From Candidatus Rokuibacteriota bacterium (lineage in GTDB: Bacteria; Methylomirabilota; Methylomirabilia; Rokubacteriales; CSP1-6): a DNA stretch of 27,386 bases. Made by a program: the position numbers and the translations under genes. The notes beneath the pieces were generated by a model. It had not been told where the DNA came from and did no database searches. It saw only the letters and a program-made list of their open reading frames with translations. Below are positions 1 to 7,875 of this stretch, piece by piece (within the stretch, counting starts at the first letter, position 1; each line of letters begins with the position of its first letter). The stretch is from NCBI GenBank assembly GCA_016206385.1, contig JACQRS010000311.1:1-27386 (forward strand). Direction: 5' to 3'.

Positions 1-1077
1 CCCGTGCTGATGCTGGCCATGAGCCGCCTACGACCGCGCCGGTTTGTTCGTGAGCCAATCCGGCCCACGGTCTCCCTTATCATCTCCGCCCTCAACGAAG
101 AGGCGGCGATCAGAGCGAAGGTCGAGAACTCCCTCGCGCTGGATTACCCGCGGGACAGGCTGGAGATCGTCGTCGCGTCGGACGGCTCCACGGATCGCAC
201 CGACGCGATCGTCCGCGGGTTCGCCGACAGAGGCGTGAGGCTCCACCGCTTCGACGGGGGACTGGGCAAGTCCGAAGTCCTCAATCGGACGGCCGCCCTG
301 GCGTCCGGCGAGATCCTCGCTTTCTCCGACGCCACCGGGATGTGGAGCAGGAACGCGATCGCGGCGATGGCGGCCCACTACGCCGACCCGCGTGTCGGCT
401 GCGTCTCCGGCCGGGTCGGGTACCGCTACCACGACAGCCCTGCCTCCAGGGGCTTCGGAATCTACCAGAGATACATCCTGGCCCTGCGCAGGGCGGAAGC
501 GGCCTTCGGCGCTGGTTTCAACGCCTCCGGCTCGATCCATTCCATCCGGAAGTCCGTCTTCAGGCCGGGCCCTCCGGACACGTTCATGGATATGGTGGAT
601 CCCCTGCACGCGGCAATGCAGGGGTACCGCACCACGTTCGAGGATTCCGCCGTCTCAATGGAGGAATCGAGAAGTCGCACCACCGATGAGTTCCGGGCGC
701 GGCTGCGCATCGCCTTGCGTTCGTGGAGGTTTTTTGCCTATGCCTTGCCGCGGCTCCCCGTGTTCCGCTCCCCGATGTACTGCTTCCAGGTGATCTCGCA
801 CAAGCTCCTGCGGTGGTGCGTTGGCCCTTCGCTGCCCGTGATCTTCCTCCTGAACCTCGCCCTCCTCGATCGGGACGCGATCTACCGCTGGCTGTTCGCG
901 GGACAGATCGCCTACTACGGCCTGACCATCCTGGGGATTTTCCTGGGCCAGATCGGTTCGCGGCTGCCGGCCTTGTCGGCGCTGGTCTTCTTCAACTCGA
1001 CAAACCTGGCGTACCTGACGTCCTTTCTCCGCTATCTCCGAGGCGAACGGATGAGGCGGTGGGTTCCTTCTCGATGA
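1..1077 (+). CDS. Glycosyltransferase family 2, membrane-bound (5' partial)
   Basis: This is a GT2 (GT-A fold) glycosyltransferase that probably transfers a nucleotide-sugar residue to a lipid-linked or growing polysaccharide at the inner membrane. The GT-A core is plain: a SLIISALNEE strand, then the VVASDGSTDRT nucleotide-binding motif and an FSDAT acidic motif near residue 108. A FEDSAVSMEE segment and an RSWRF-like stretch follow. The C-terminal third (from about residue 255) has two to three hydrophobic membrane segments. The frame is open to base 1, and the first visible residues look like the end of an N-terminal membrane helix, so the true start lies upstream and the GTG at base 4 is probably internal. 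The gene ends 22 bp before a deacetylase on the same strand, consistent with an EPS operon. The sugar and linkage cannot be predicted. Confidence 0.88.
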   Translation, partial: PVLMLAMSRLRPRRFVREPIRPTVSLIISALNEEAAIRAKVENSLALDYPRDRLEIVVASDGSTDRTDAIVRGFADRGVRLHRFDGGLGKSEVLNRTAALASGEILAFSDATGMWSRNAIAAMAAHYADPRVGCVSGRVGYRYHDSPASRGFGIYQRYILALRRAEAAFGAGFNASGSIHSIRKSVFRPGPPDTFMDMVDPLHAAMQGYRTTFEDSAVSMEESRSRTTDEFRARLRIALRSWRFFAYALPRLPVFRSPMYCFQVISHKLLRWCVGPSLPVIFLLNLALLDRDAIYRWLFAGQIAYYGLTILGIFLGQIGSRLPALSALVFFNSTNLAYLTSFLRYLRGERMRRWVPSR

Positions 1078-1099
1078 AGGTGGGGGGCATCGTTCATCC

Positions 1100-2110
1100 G
1101 TGACGGCCCTCGGTGTGTTCCTCTTCTATATCATCCCTGCGTTCCTGCTTGGGGAGGTCCTCCGTTGCGTCTATCTCGAGCACCGGGGCGACAGGATCCC
1201 CATCCTCCTGTACCACCGTTTGATATCCCGCAAGGAGGTCGAAGCCGGCCGAATCCCGGACAGGGAGCCGATCTACGTTTCCTACGACGACTCCTTCGAC
1301 GCGCAGATGCGTGACCTGCGCGATCACGGCTTCACGACGCTCAGTCTGGACGATTTCCTGGCGATCCGCCGGGGTGAATCGGTCCGTCCTGCGAAGCCCG
1401 TGGTCGTCACCTTTGACGATGGCTACGAGAGCAACCATGCCCTGGCCTGGCCCGTCCTCCACCGGTACGGGATGAAGGCGACGATCTTTGTCGCCCCCCA
1501 GCCGGACGACTACACGCGGAATCTCGTGGCGGGCATCGACGGGTTCCTGAGCGCGGATCAGATGCGGGACATGGACCGCGGAGGAGTGGCCATCGAGTCC
1601 CATACCCTGACGCACTGCGTCCTGACCGACCTCGATGACGCGGCGGCGCGGCATGAGCTCGTCGAATCGAAGCGGCGTCTCAGTGAGATCCTCGGTCGCC
1701 CCGTGCGCCACCTCGCCGTCCCGCGATCCGGGCACAGCCACCGCATCCGCCGCCTGGCTCGTCAGGCGGGGTACCTGACCGTCTGTGCCAACGGCAAGGG
1801 GAGCAGCAACGGTTGGTCCAGCCTCTACGCGCTCCCTCGCATCGTCGTCGAGCGGGACACGACGCCGGAGGATCTCGACCGTGCACTGCGGCCCGCCGGG
1901 GCCGTGATCCTGCGCCTTGTGGGGAACCTCAAGCGGATCCCCACGCTCCTCTTCGGGTCGGTCAGGACCCAGAAGATGCGCCGGGCGCTCTATTCGAGCC
2001 CTCTCGGAGGCCTGTTCCTGACACGCTGCCTGGTGCGGGTGCTGGCGGGCTGGGCCCTGCTCTACGCGGTGGGAATCGCGCTCTTCACCTGGCATCTGAT
2101 GTCCCGCTGA
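1100..2110 (+). CDS. Membrane-anchored polysaccharide deacetylase (NodB/CE4 family)
   Basis: This is a NodB-homology (CE4) protein, a family of metal-dependent deacetylases acting on N- or O-acetylated sugars. Visible motifs are VTFDDGYESN (motif 1; Asp106 and Asp107) and ESHTLTH (motif 2, His-x3-His; His168 and His172). The third motif is atypical (AVPRSGHSH rather than the usual Arg-Pro-Tyr-Gly type). The N-terminal 25 residues are hydrophobic, and a second hydrophobic stretch lies near residues 310-333, so the enzyme is probably anchored at both ends. The GTG start at 1100 is the only start that keeps the N-terminal helix. A G-rich tract lies somewhat far upstream. The GT2 gene ends 22 bp before it and the ATP-grasp gene starts 19 bp after it, so it is likely co-transcribed. 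Substrate is unknown; EPS is inferred from context. Confidence 0.87.
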   Translation: MTALGVFLFYIIPAFLLGEVLRCVYLEHRGDRIPILLYHRLISRKEVEAGRIPDREPIYVSYDDSFDAQMRDLRDHGFTTLSLDDFLAIRRGESVRPAKPVVVTFDDGYESNHALAWPVLHRYGMKATIFVAPQPDDYTRNLVAGIDGFLSADQMRDMDRGGVAIESHTLTHCVLTDLDDAAARHELVESKRRLSEILGRPVRHLAVPRSGHSHRIRRLARQAGYLTVCANGKGSSNGWSSLYALPRIVVERDTTPEDLDRALRPAGAVILRLVGNLKRIPTLLFGSVRTQKMRRALYSSPLGGLFLTRCLVRVLAGWALLYAVGIALFTWHLMSR

Positions 2111-2129
2111 GCGATCGGGGGACGCGATC

Positions 2130-3302
2130 GTGCGACCTGACAGGCCCGGCGTGCTCCTGCTCGGCGTCGAGGAGACGCCCGCGCTGGCTATCATCTGGTC
2201 GCTTGCAAAGCAGGGAGTCCCACTGACGGTGGGATCCTCCCGCCGAATCTGCGCGGGCATGCTGTCCCGCTTCCCGATCCGCAGGCTCCTCTATCCGGAC
2301 CCCGCGAGCAGCCCCGACCGCTTTCTCGAATGGCTCGTTGCGACCCTCAGATCGGGCGAGTACCCAGTGACGATGGCGTGCGGGGAGCAGGCAACCTACC
2401 TGCTCTCGAAGCACAAGCCGGCTCTGGCCCCGCATACGAGCATCCCGATCGTCGAGATCGACACCTTCATAAAATGTCGGGACAAGTCGCTGACCATGAA
2501 GGCGGCCGCCGCCTGCGGCGTTCCGACCCCGGTCACCTGGTTCCCCGAGGACATCGGGATCGACGGCGTCGCGGCCCGGGCGACCTATCCCGCTGTCGTA
2601 AAGCCCTGCGTGAGCGACGGGGCGCGCGGCATTTCGTTCGTCCACTCGCCCGACGAGTTGTGTCGGGTGCACATGAGGACGCGGGAGCAATACGGCCCGT
2701 GCATCGTCCAGGAGTTCGTTCCGCATCAAGGAATGCAGTACAAGGCCGAGTTCCTCCTGGACAGGGCGGGCGTCGTCAGGTTGGGGGGCGCCTACGCCAA
2801 GCTCAGGTACTACCCGCCCACCGGCGGGTCCAGCACGCTCAACCGGACCGTTCTCCGGAAGGACGTTCTGGAGATGGGCGCCAGGCTCCTGACCTACCTT
2901 CGCTGGTACGGGATGGGGGACTGTGATTTCATCCTGGATCCGCGCGATGGCGTGACCAAGCTGATGGAGGTCAATCCCCGGTTCACGCGGACCATCCGCG
3001 TCCTGGTGGAGGCGGGCATCGATTACCCCTTCGAGCTGTACCGGCTGGCGCTGGGCCATGAGCCCCGGGACCGACGCGAGTACAGGGAGAACGTCTTCCT
3101 ACGCTATCTGCCGGCCGATCTGATCTGGTTCCTGCGGTCGCCCGAGCGCTTCCGCGCCAGGCCCTCGTTCTTCCGCTTCATCTCGAAGGACCTGCACTAC
3201 GAGGAATGGTCGCTGCGCGACCCGCTGGCGGGCGTGGGCTTCTGGGGCTCCCTCCTCCTCGACATGCTCGACCCTGCCGCGAGGAGGAACCGCCTGCGCT
3301 GA
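2130..3302 (+). CDS. ATP-grasp domain ligase
   Basis: This protein (390 aa) has an ATP-grasp fold, a family that joins a carboxylate, activated as acyl-phosphate, to an amine or thiol. Residues 1-100 form a Rossmann-like pre-grasp domain (VLLLGVEETPALA at the N-terminus). The ATP-grasp core runs from about 115 to 310, with KPCVSDGARGISF as the flexible ATP-binding loop, IVQEFV as the adenine-contact strand, and a metal-binding LMEVNPRF motif (Glu280, Asn282). The C-terminal 90 residues are not recognised. The GTG start at 2130 follows a GGGGGA ribosome-binding site at about 8 nt spacing. It is the last gene of the first plus-strand block, and its stop lies 2 bp from the stop of the convergent acetyltransferase gene. 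Such ligases recur in EPS loci, where amide modification of sugars is a reasonable but unproven guess. Confidence 0.85.
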   Translation: MRPDRPGVLLLGVEETPALAIIWSLAKQGVPLTVGSSRRICAGMLSRFPIRRLLYPDPASSPDRFLEWLVATLRSGEYPVTMACGEQATYLLSKHKPALAPHTSIPIVEIDTFIKCRDKSLTMKAAAACGVPTPVTWFPEDIGIDGVAARATYPAVVKPCVSDGARGISFVHSPDELCRVHMRTREQYGPCIVQEFVPHQGMQYKAEFLLDRAGVVRLGGAYAKLRYYPPTGGSSTLNRTVLRKDVLEMGARLLTYLRWYGMGDCDFILDPRDGVTKLMEVNPRFTRTIRVLVEAGIDYPFELYRLALGHEPRDRREYRENVFLRYLPADLIWFLRSPERFRARPSFFRFISKDLHYEEWSLRDPLAGVGFWGSLLLDMLDPAARRNRLR

Positions 3303-3304
3303 TC

Positions 3305-3843
3305 TCAGCCCGCAGCCTCGCCGGAGTCCGTCCGGGTGAGGCGCAGGAGGTTCGCCGAGCCTGTATAGCTGAGGACCCGCGCCGGGACCCCGACGGCGAC
3401 CGCGTCCTCGGGAAGGTTGCAGGTCACAAGCGAGTTGGCGCCGATCACCGCGCCCGAGCCGATCCAGACGCGATCTCCCAGCGCGGGCGCTCCCCTCACC
3501 GCGGAGGGTGCGCCGATGGGGGCGCGCGGGTTGATCCAGATGCCGCCGAAGTGCGCGATGAACAGTCCAGTACCGATCTCGGTCTCCGGGCTGAGGTGAA
3601 TCCCGACGGTCAGGGCATTATCTTGCCGGCGATCTCGTACGGGACGCACAGCATGACCAGGAGCGGCCCCGGGGCCTCGCGGTACACGTACTGGCCGAAG
3701 CGGTAGAGAGCCAGGGCCCAGAGGCCCTCCGTTATGACGATGAGCCGCAGACGGCGCAAACGGTTCTCCCGGCGGGGCGTCTGGGTCAGATAGCGCTGGA
3801 CGTCGGCGCGCCAACGTTCGCGTGCGGTCGAGTACGGGCTCAG
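3305..3843 (-). pseudogene. Serine-O-acetyltransferase-like (left-handed beta-helix) gene, frameshifted
   Basis: Two minus-strand frames together encode one acetyltransferase of the serine-acetyltransferase/EPS type. The first frame supplies the N-terminal helical part (RADVQRYL, then LWALALYRFGQYVYR) and hits a TGA at 3612-3610. The second frame continues with the hexapeptide-repeat half (VGIHLSPETEIG, IAHFGGI with the expected catalytic His, and VAVGVPARVL). One extra C in the CCC run (GGG at 3613-3615 on the plus strand) would fuse the frames as KIMP-LTVGIHLSP into a protein of about 179 residues. No ATG, GTG or TTG precedes the conserved N-terminus. A CTG at 3843 overlapping the carrier-protein stop as CTGA is the best start candidate. 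The hexapeptide region also looks one to two coils short. It is either a real broken gene or a base-calling error. Its expected role is acyl transfer from a thioester donor. Confidence 0.7.
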
Positions 3844-4085
3844 CGGTCGCCCCGTGAGCGGCGGATCGCGGCGGCGAGCGAGGCCACGGTCTCGAAATCG
3901 CTGGGACCTCCCGTCGCCGAGAGGTCGACTCCGTAGCGCTGCTGGACGAAGCCGAGGATCTGGAGCAGCCCCATCGAGTCGATCCTCCCCGAGCGGACGA
4001 GGGGCTCCTCGAGACCCACGCCCGAGGCCCCGTCCGCGACAACCTCGGAGGCGATGAACGCCTGCAGGTCCGATTCGATGCTCAT
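3840..4085 (-). CDS. Stand-alone acyl/peptidyl carrier protein
   Basis: This is an 81-residue carrier protein. The phosphopantetheine attachment site is the Ser in GRIDSMGLLQIL (about residue 37), and the length and four-helix pattern fit free-standing ACP/PCP proteins. The holo form would hold an acyl or aminoacyl group as a thioester. The ATG at 4085 overlaps the stop of the adenylation gene as ATGA, implying translational coupling. Downstream it runs straight into the frameshifted acetyltransferase (CTGA overlap). A lone adenylation enzyme, a lone carrier and an acyl-CoA-dehydrogenase-like enzyme make the same gene trio that turns proline into pyrrolyl-2-carboxyl-carrier protein in pyoluteorin, prodigiosin and clorobiocin-type pathways. 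The carrier is therefore a candidate prolyl carrier, although the sequence alone does not distinguish ACP from PCP. Confidence 0.88.
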   Translation of the reverse strand: MSIESDLQAFIASEVVADGASGVGLEEPLVRSGRIDSMGLLQILGFVQQRYGVDLSATGGPSDFETVASLAAAIRRSRGDR

Positions 4086-5695
4086 GATCCCTCTCCTGCG
4101 GTCCACCCGCGCAGCAACGCCTGGCGGTCGGCCTTGCCGGTGGACGTGCGAGGGAAGGCCTCCCGAACTTCCACCGTCTCCGGCACCATGTAGATCGGCA
4201 ACCGCTGGGCGCAGAAGGCCCGGAGTTCGCCCGGCTGCGGACGGAGCCCGGCCCGGGCCACCACCGCGGCAACGATCCGGTGGCCGGCCAAACCGTCCGG
4301 CAGGGGGATCGCCACGGCTTCGAGCACTTCGGGGTGCGCCACCAGGGCGCACTCGACCTCGCCTAACTCGACCCGATGGCCGCGGACCTTGATCATGTGA
4401 TCCCGCCGCCCGCGGAACTCGTAGTTGCCGTCGGCCTGGAGAACCACGCGATCCCCGGTGCAGTAAGCGGTCCCAGGCCGCCCGCGCGGGTCCGGTCGCA
4501 GGGAAGCCGCCGTGCGCTCCGCGTCGTTCCAGTACCCCTGCATCAAGTTGTCTCCTCTGGCCCAGAGGGTCCCCTCGACCCCTTCGCCGACCGTGCGGCC
4601 CTCGTCGTCGAGGACGAAGGTCTCCATGTGCTCGCACGCCCGGCCGATGGAGATCGGCGCCGTCCAATCATCGGGCAGGTCCGGCGGAACCTCATAGTAG
4701 GTGCAGACGTTGGTCTCCGTGGGGCCGAAGAGATTGAACAACCCGACTCCAGGCAGGGCGCGCCGCAGACGCCGGAGCTGCGGTGTAGGGAACACCTCGC
4801 CGGCGAAGAAAAGGGTCCTCACCCGCCCGAACCCGGTTCGCTCCAGCCCCCCGGCGTCGATCATCGCCATGAGGATCGACGGCACGGAGTACCACACGGT
4901 GATTCCCCAGAGGGGCACCTGGCGCACCAGGTAGGCCGCCAGCATCCCCTCCGTCGCTCCGATGAGATGGACCGTGGCGCCCGCGCCCAGGGAGGCGTAC
5001 AGGTCGGAAATCGACAGGTCAAAGTGGAACGGCGCGTGGCTCGAGAAGACGTCGTCCTCCCGGATCCCGAAACGCTCGAGGATCCAGGTCGTAAACGCCA
5101 CGCCGGATCGGTGCGTGTGGACGACCCCCTTCGGCGTCCCCGTCGACCCCGAGGTGTAGAGGATATAGGCAAGATCGTCGGCGCCCGGGCGCGGGAGATC
5201 TCGCGCCACGGGCGAGGCCGCAGCCTCGTCCAGGGTCCGAACCTCGGGACGCCCGGCCGGAAGCCGCGCCACCGAGGAGAGCGCCTCCTCGAGGCCGGCG
5301 TCTGCGAGCAGAAGACGGGGCGACCATCCTTCCAGCAGGTCGGGGAGCGCCTGAAGATGAGGCCGGTCCGCCACCAGGGCGCTCATGCCGCAGTCCAGGC
5401 AGATGGCCCGGCAACGGCGCCACGGAGATCGCGGGTCGAGCGGGACATAGGCGGCGCCGGCGAACAGGATGGCAAGGATCGCCTGGACGGAGGCGGGGCT
5501 CTTGTCCATCCACAGACCGACGCGATCGCCGCGGCCGATTCCGGTCCGGTGCAGCATCGAGGCGATGCCGCGGGCGCCCGCGAGGAGGCCCGCGTAGGTC
5601 AGCTCAGTCTCTCCGCGTTCGCCGGCGCGCACGGCCGCCTTGCCGGAGCGGGTCCGGGAGGCGCCCCCTTCGACCAGGTCGACGAGAGTCGTCAT
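4082..5695 (-). CDS. Stand-alone adenylation (A-domain) enzyme, candidate L-prolyl-AMP ligase
   Basis: This is an ANL-superfamily enzyme of 537 aa that should activate an amino or carboxylic acid as an acyl-adenylate and load it on the adjacent carrier. Core motifs are present: TSGSTGTPKG (181-190), FHFD (Asp226, the usual alpha-amino contact), NLFGPTET (321-328), YCTGD (411-415) and the catalytic Lys521 in STGKADRQ. Hand alignment to the GrsA pocket gives the ten-residue code D-L-S-Y-F-A-L-V-C-K. From memory, the code of prolyl-AMP ligases of the PltF/RedM type is D-L-L-Y-L-A-L-V-C-K, so eight of ten positions agree. Asp226 argues for an amino acid rather than an aryl acid. The ATG at 5695 lies 2 bp after the dehydrogenase stop, and the stop overlaps the carrier-protein start (ATGA). 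Family assignment is strong; proline specificity is inference. Confidence 0.85.
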   Translation of the reverse strand: MTTLVDLVEGGASRTRSGKAAVRAGERGETELTYAGLLAGARGIASMLHRTGIGRGDRVGLWMDKSPASVQAILAILFAGAAYVPLDPRSPWRRCRAICLDCGMSALVADRPHLQALPDLLEGWSPRLLLADAGLEEALSSVARLPAGRPEVRTLDEAAASPVARDLPRPGADDLAYILYTSGSTGTPKGVVHTHRSGVAFTTWILERFGIREDDVFSSHAPFHFDLSISDLYASLGAGATVHLIGATEGMLAAYLVRQVPLWGITVWYSVPSILMAMIDAGGLERTGFGRVRTLFFAGEVFPTPQLRRLRRALPGVGLFNLFGPTETNVCTYYEVPPDLPDDWTAPISIGRACEHMETFVLDDEGRTVGEGVEGTLWARGDNLMQGYWNDAERTAASLRPDPRGRPGTAYCTGDRVVLQADGNYEFRGRRDHMIKVRGHRVELGEVECALVAHPEVLEAVAIPLPDGLAGHRIVAAVVARAGLRPQPGELRAFCAQRLPIYMVPETVEVREAFPRTSTGKADRQALLRGWTAGEGS

Positions 5696-5697
5696 GC

Positions 5698-6849
5698 TCA
5701 CAGGCCCAGCAGCCGGGCGATGATCTTGCGCTGCATCTCGCTCGTGCCCGAGTAGATCGTCCCGGGGATGGCGTCGCGCACCTCGCGCTCGACCTGGTAT
5801 TCGGTCGAATAGCCGTAGCCGCCATGGATCTGCAGGGCATCGAGGGACTGGCGGACGTGGGCCTCGGACACGAACAGCTTGGCGATGGCGGCGTCGAGTA
5901 CCGCGTCCCCGCCCGCGTCCTTGACGGCCCCGACCTTGTAGAGGAGGAGCCGGCCGGCCTCGATCGCGACTTTCATGTCGACGATACGGTTCGCGATTGG
6001 CGCGAAGCGCGCGATCGGCTGGCCGAACTGCTTGCGGGCCCTGGCGTAGGCGATGGTGTCCTCCATCAGGCGCTGCATGCTGCCGAGGTGCGACGCGAAG
6101 ATGCAGGCCCGCTCCCACTCCATGGCGGCGTTGAAGATCGCGACGCCCGCTCCTTCGCTCCCCAGGCGGTTCCCTGCGGGGACCCGGCATCCCGAGAGGG
6201 CGACTTCGCCCATCGGCGAGGTGCGCAGCCCCATCTTCGAGATCGGGCCGGAGAGCGACATGCCCGGCGTGCCGCGATCGACAAGAAAGGCCGATATGCC
6301 CGCCGCCTTGAGGCCCCGGTCCACGCTGGCGAACGCCAGGATGACGTCGGCGACCGGCCCGTTGGTCACGAAGGTCTTGGTGCCGTCGAGCACGTAGTCA
6401 TCGCCGACGCGGCCGTAGCGCGAGGCCATCGACATGGCGTCCGAGCCGAACTCCGGCTCGGTGACGGCGTGGGCGCCGATGAGCTCCCCCCGGCAGAGCG
6501 CCGGGAGGTAGCGGCGCTTCTGGTCCTCCGATCCGAAGCGGACGAGCGGCAGCTCGAAGGCCCACATCTGGGCGTTGAGGGAGAAGACGAGCCCGTTGTC
6601 CCGGCAGGCGTACCCGAGCGCCTCCATGGCCAGGATCGTCGTGGTCAGGTCCTGGCCCGCGCCGCCGTACTCCGCCGGAACCGGCAGGCCCTGGATTCCA
6701 AACTCGGCGCACCGCTTCCAGAGGTCCCGGGGGAAATCGCCGCGGCTGTCGCGTTCCGCGATCCCCTCGTTGAGGCTGCGGCCGAACTCGCGCACCGCCT
6801 CGCACAGGGTTCGTTGATCCGGGGTGGGCTGAAAGTTCACGTTTCGCAT
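5698..6849 (-). CDS. Acyl-CoA dehydrogenase-like flavoprotein, candidate prolyl-carrier-protein dehydrogenase
   Basis: This is a full-length acyl-CoA dehydrogenase fold (383 aa), an FAD enzyme that would oxidise an acyl thioester. Family signatures are visible: the AHAVTEPEFGSD segment that contacts flavin and substrate (126-137), KTFVTNG (158-164), ARKQFGQPI, LQIHGGYGYSTEY and IYSGTSEMQR near the C-terminus. The usual medium-chain catalytic Glu position (YEGT) is Ser here (YSGT). Instead Glu246 in MEWER matches the alternative catalytic position used by isovaleryl-CoA dehydrogenase. As I recall, the prolyl-PCP dehydrogenases also use that position. It heads the cassette, 2 bp before the adenylation gene, with a GAGG just before the ATG. 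It could act on an aminoacyl- or acyl-carrier thioester. Conversion of proline to pyrrole is the preferred hypothesis, with ordinary acyl-CoA oxidation as the alternative. Confidence 0.87.
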   Translation of the reverse strand: MRNVNFQPTPDQRTLCEAVREFGRSLNEGIAERDSRGDFPRDLWKRCAEFGIQGLPVPAEYGGAGQDLTTTILAMEALGYACRDNGLVFSLNAQMWAFELPLVRFGSEDQKRRYLPALCRGELIGAHAVTEPEFGSDAMSMASRYGRVGDDYVLDGTKTFVTNGPVADVILAFASVDRGLKAAGISAFLVDRGTPGMSLSGPISKMGLRTSPMGEVALSGCRVPAGNRLGSEGAGVAIFNAAMEWERACIFASHLGSMQRLMEDTIAYARARKQFGQPIARFAPIANRIVDMKVAIEAGRLLLYKVGAVKDAGGDAVLDAAIAKLFVSEAHVRQSLDALQIHGGYGYSTEYQVEREVRDAIPGTIYSGTSEMQRKIIARLLGL

Positions 6850-7029
6850 CCTCAGTCGGGTCGCCGCCGGCGACGATCCGTCGCGAGCGATGAGGGCAGA
6901 TCATAACGTGACTGACCCGGGTTTCTCACATCAATGCAGTCCTCTCCAAAGGGGGCCGTTTTGATCGCCAGGCGGTCCACGTCAATCCTTCCACGACACG
7001 GGCGGCCGTCAGCAGCCCGCAAAGAGACG

Positions 7030-7875
7030 TCATTTCGCCCGCGGCCCAACGAGGCGGAGGAGGGTGCGGCGCAGCCGGGAGTATCCTTCGACACCGAGCG
7101 CCGCCTTCAGACCGTCCCGCACGATCTGCTCTCCCCGCAAGCGCCAGAGGAGCCACCGGTCTCCGAGGACCATCCGGCCGAATTCAGCGGGCGTGGTACG
7201 GAGCTTCACCGGGATGCGGGGGATCCGAAAGCGCTCCAACGGGTGCCTCCAGAGAGCGATCCGCCCGGTACAGAGCCCGCGGTATCCGAGCGCCTGCACC
7301 ACCGGGATCATTTCGGAATTGAAGAACCCCGTCGGCGAAGAGGCGCTGACGACGGACAGGCCCAGGCGATCTTCGAGGCGTTTTTTGGACTCGGCCATTT
7401 CAATCTGGAGGTCCGCTCGTTGCAGCGTGGCTGGCGGTCGATGGGTCAGCGAATGAGAGCCGATCTCCATGCCAGCCGCCGCGAGCGCTTTGATCTGCTC
7501 CCAGGCCATGTACGGGGGCCGCCCTATCCATCCGACGGTCACGTAGAAGGTGGCGCGAAAGCCCGCCTCCAGGAGAAGCGGCAGGGCGAGTGTGAAGTTG
7601 CTCTCATGGCCGTCGTCGAAGGTGAGGACGCAGGTCCGCGCCGATCCCGCGGGGCCGGGCCGGGAGTCGAGCAGGTCGTCGAGCCTCCTTCCGACGACGC
7701 CTACCTCCTTCAGCAGGCGCAGTTGCTCCCGGAATGCCCCGACCGGGACGACGTACGGACGATGCGCGGCGGGCGACTCCCGCGGCGCGTCGACCAAGTC
7801 GTGGTACATCAGGACCGGAACGGGGAGCGAGTCGCTCGCAGAGCCCTGGGAGCCGGCGCCTACCGCTCGGTTCAT
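7030..7875 (-). CDS. Polysaccharide deacetylase family protein (NodB/CE4)
   Basis: This is a second NodB-type deacetylase, 281 aa. It has a VLMYHDLVD N-terminal strand, VLTFDDGHESN (motif 1; Asp87 and Asp88) and IGSHSLTH (motif 2; His141 and His145). No signal peptide or membrane helix is apparent from the ATG at 7875, so it may be cytoplasmic or use an upstream start. The TGATG overlap with the preceding deacetylase stop strongly favours this ATG and indicates coupling. Its TFDDG-x-ESN motif is shared with the deacetylase at 1100-2110, suggesting the two are closer to each other than to the DUF3473-type enzyme next door. The third catalytic motif is weak (SSPTGFFNSE). Its role is probably deacetylation or related processing of the polymer made by this locus; the substrate is unknown. 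Confidence 0.85.
   Translation of the reverse strand: MNRAVGAGSQGSASDSLPVPVLMYHDLVDAPRESPAAHRPYVVPVGAFREQLRLLKEVGVVGRRLDDLLDSRPGPAGSARTCVLTFDDGHESNFTLALPLLLEAGFRATFYVTVGWIGRPPYMAWEQIKALAAAGMEIGSHSLTHRPPATLQRADLQIEMAESKKRLEDRLGLSVVSASSPTGFFNSEMIPVVQALGYRGLCTGRIALWRHPLERFRIPRIPVKLRTTPAEFGRMVLGDRWLLWRLRGEQIVRDGLKAALGVEGYSRLRRTLLRLVGPRAK

Noticed and set aside
3298..3309. GCTGA-TC-TCAGC palindrome between the ATP-grasp and acetyltransferase stops
   Set aside because: Again produced by two facing TGA stops only 2 bp apart; the loop is too small for an RNA hairpin.
4376..5755. Plus-strand open frame opposite the adenylation gene
   Set aside because: Low-complexity Arg/Gly/Pro-rich translation with no motifs; the minus strand carries all A-domain motifs.
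6860..6905. TATGAT -10 box (6905-6900, minus strand) and a GTCGCC/GGCGAC hairpin (6860-6874) as promoter and leader of the dehydrogenase cassette
   Set aside because: No acceptable -35 was found at 16-18 bp, and a 6-bp GC stem is expected by chance in this DNA.
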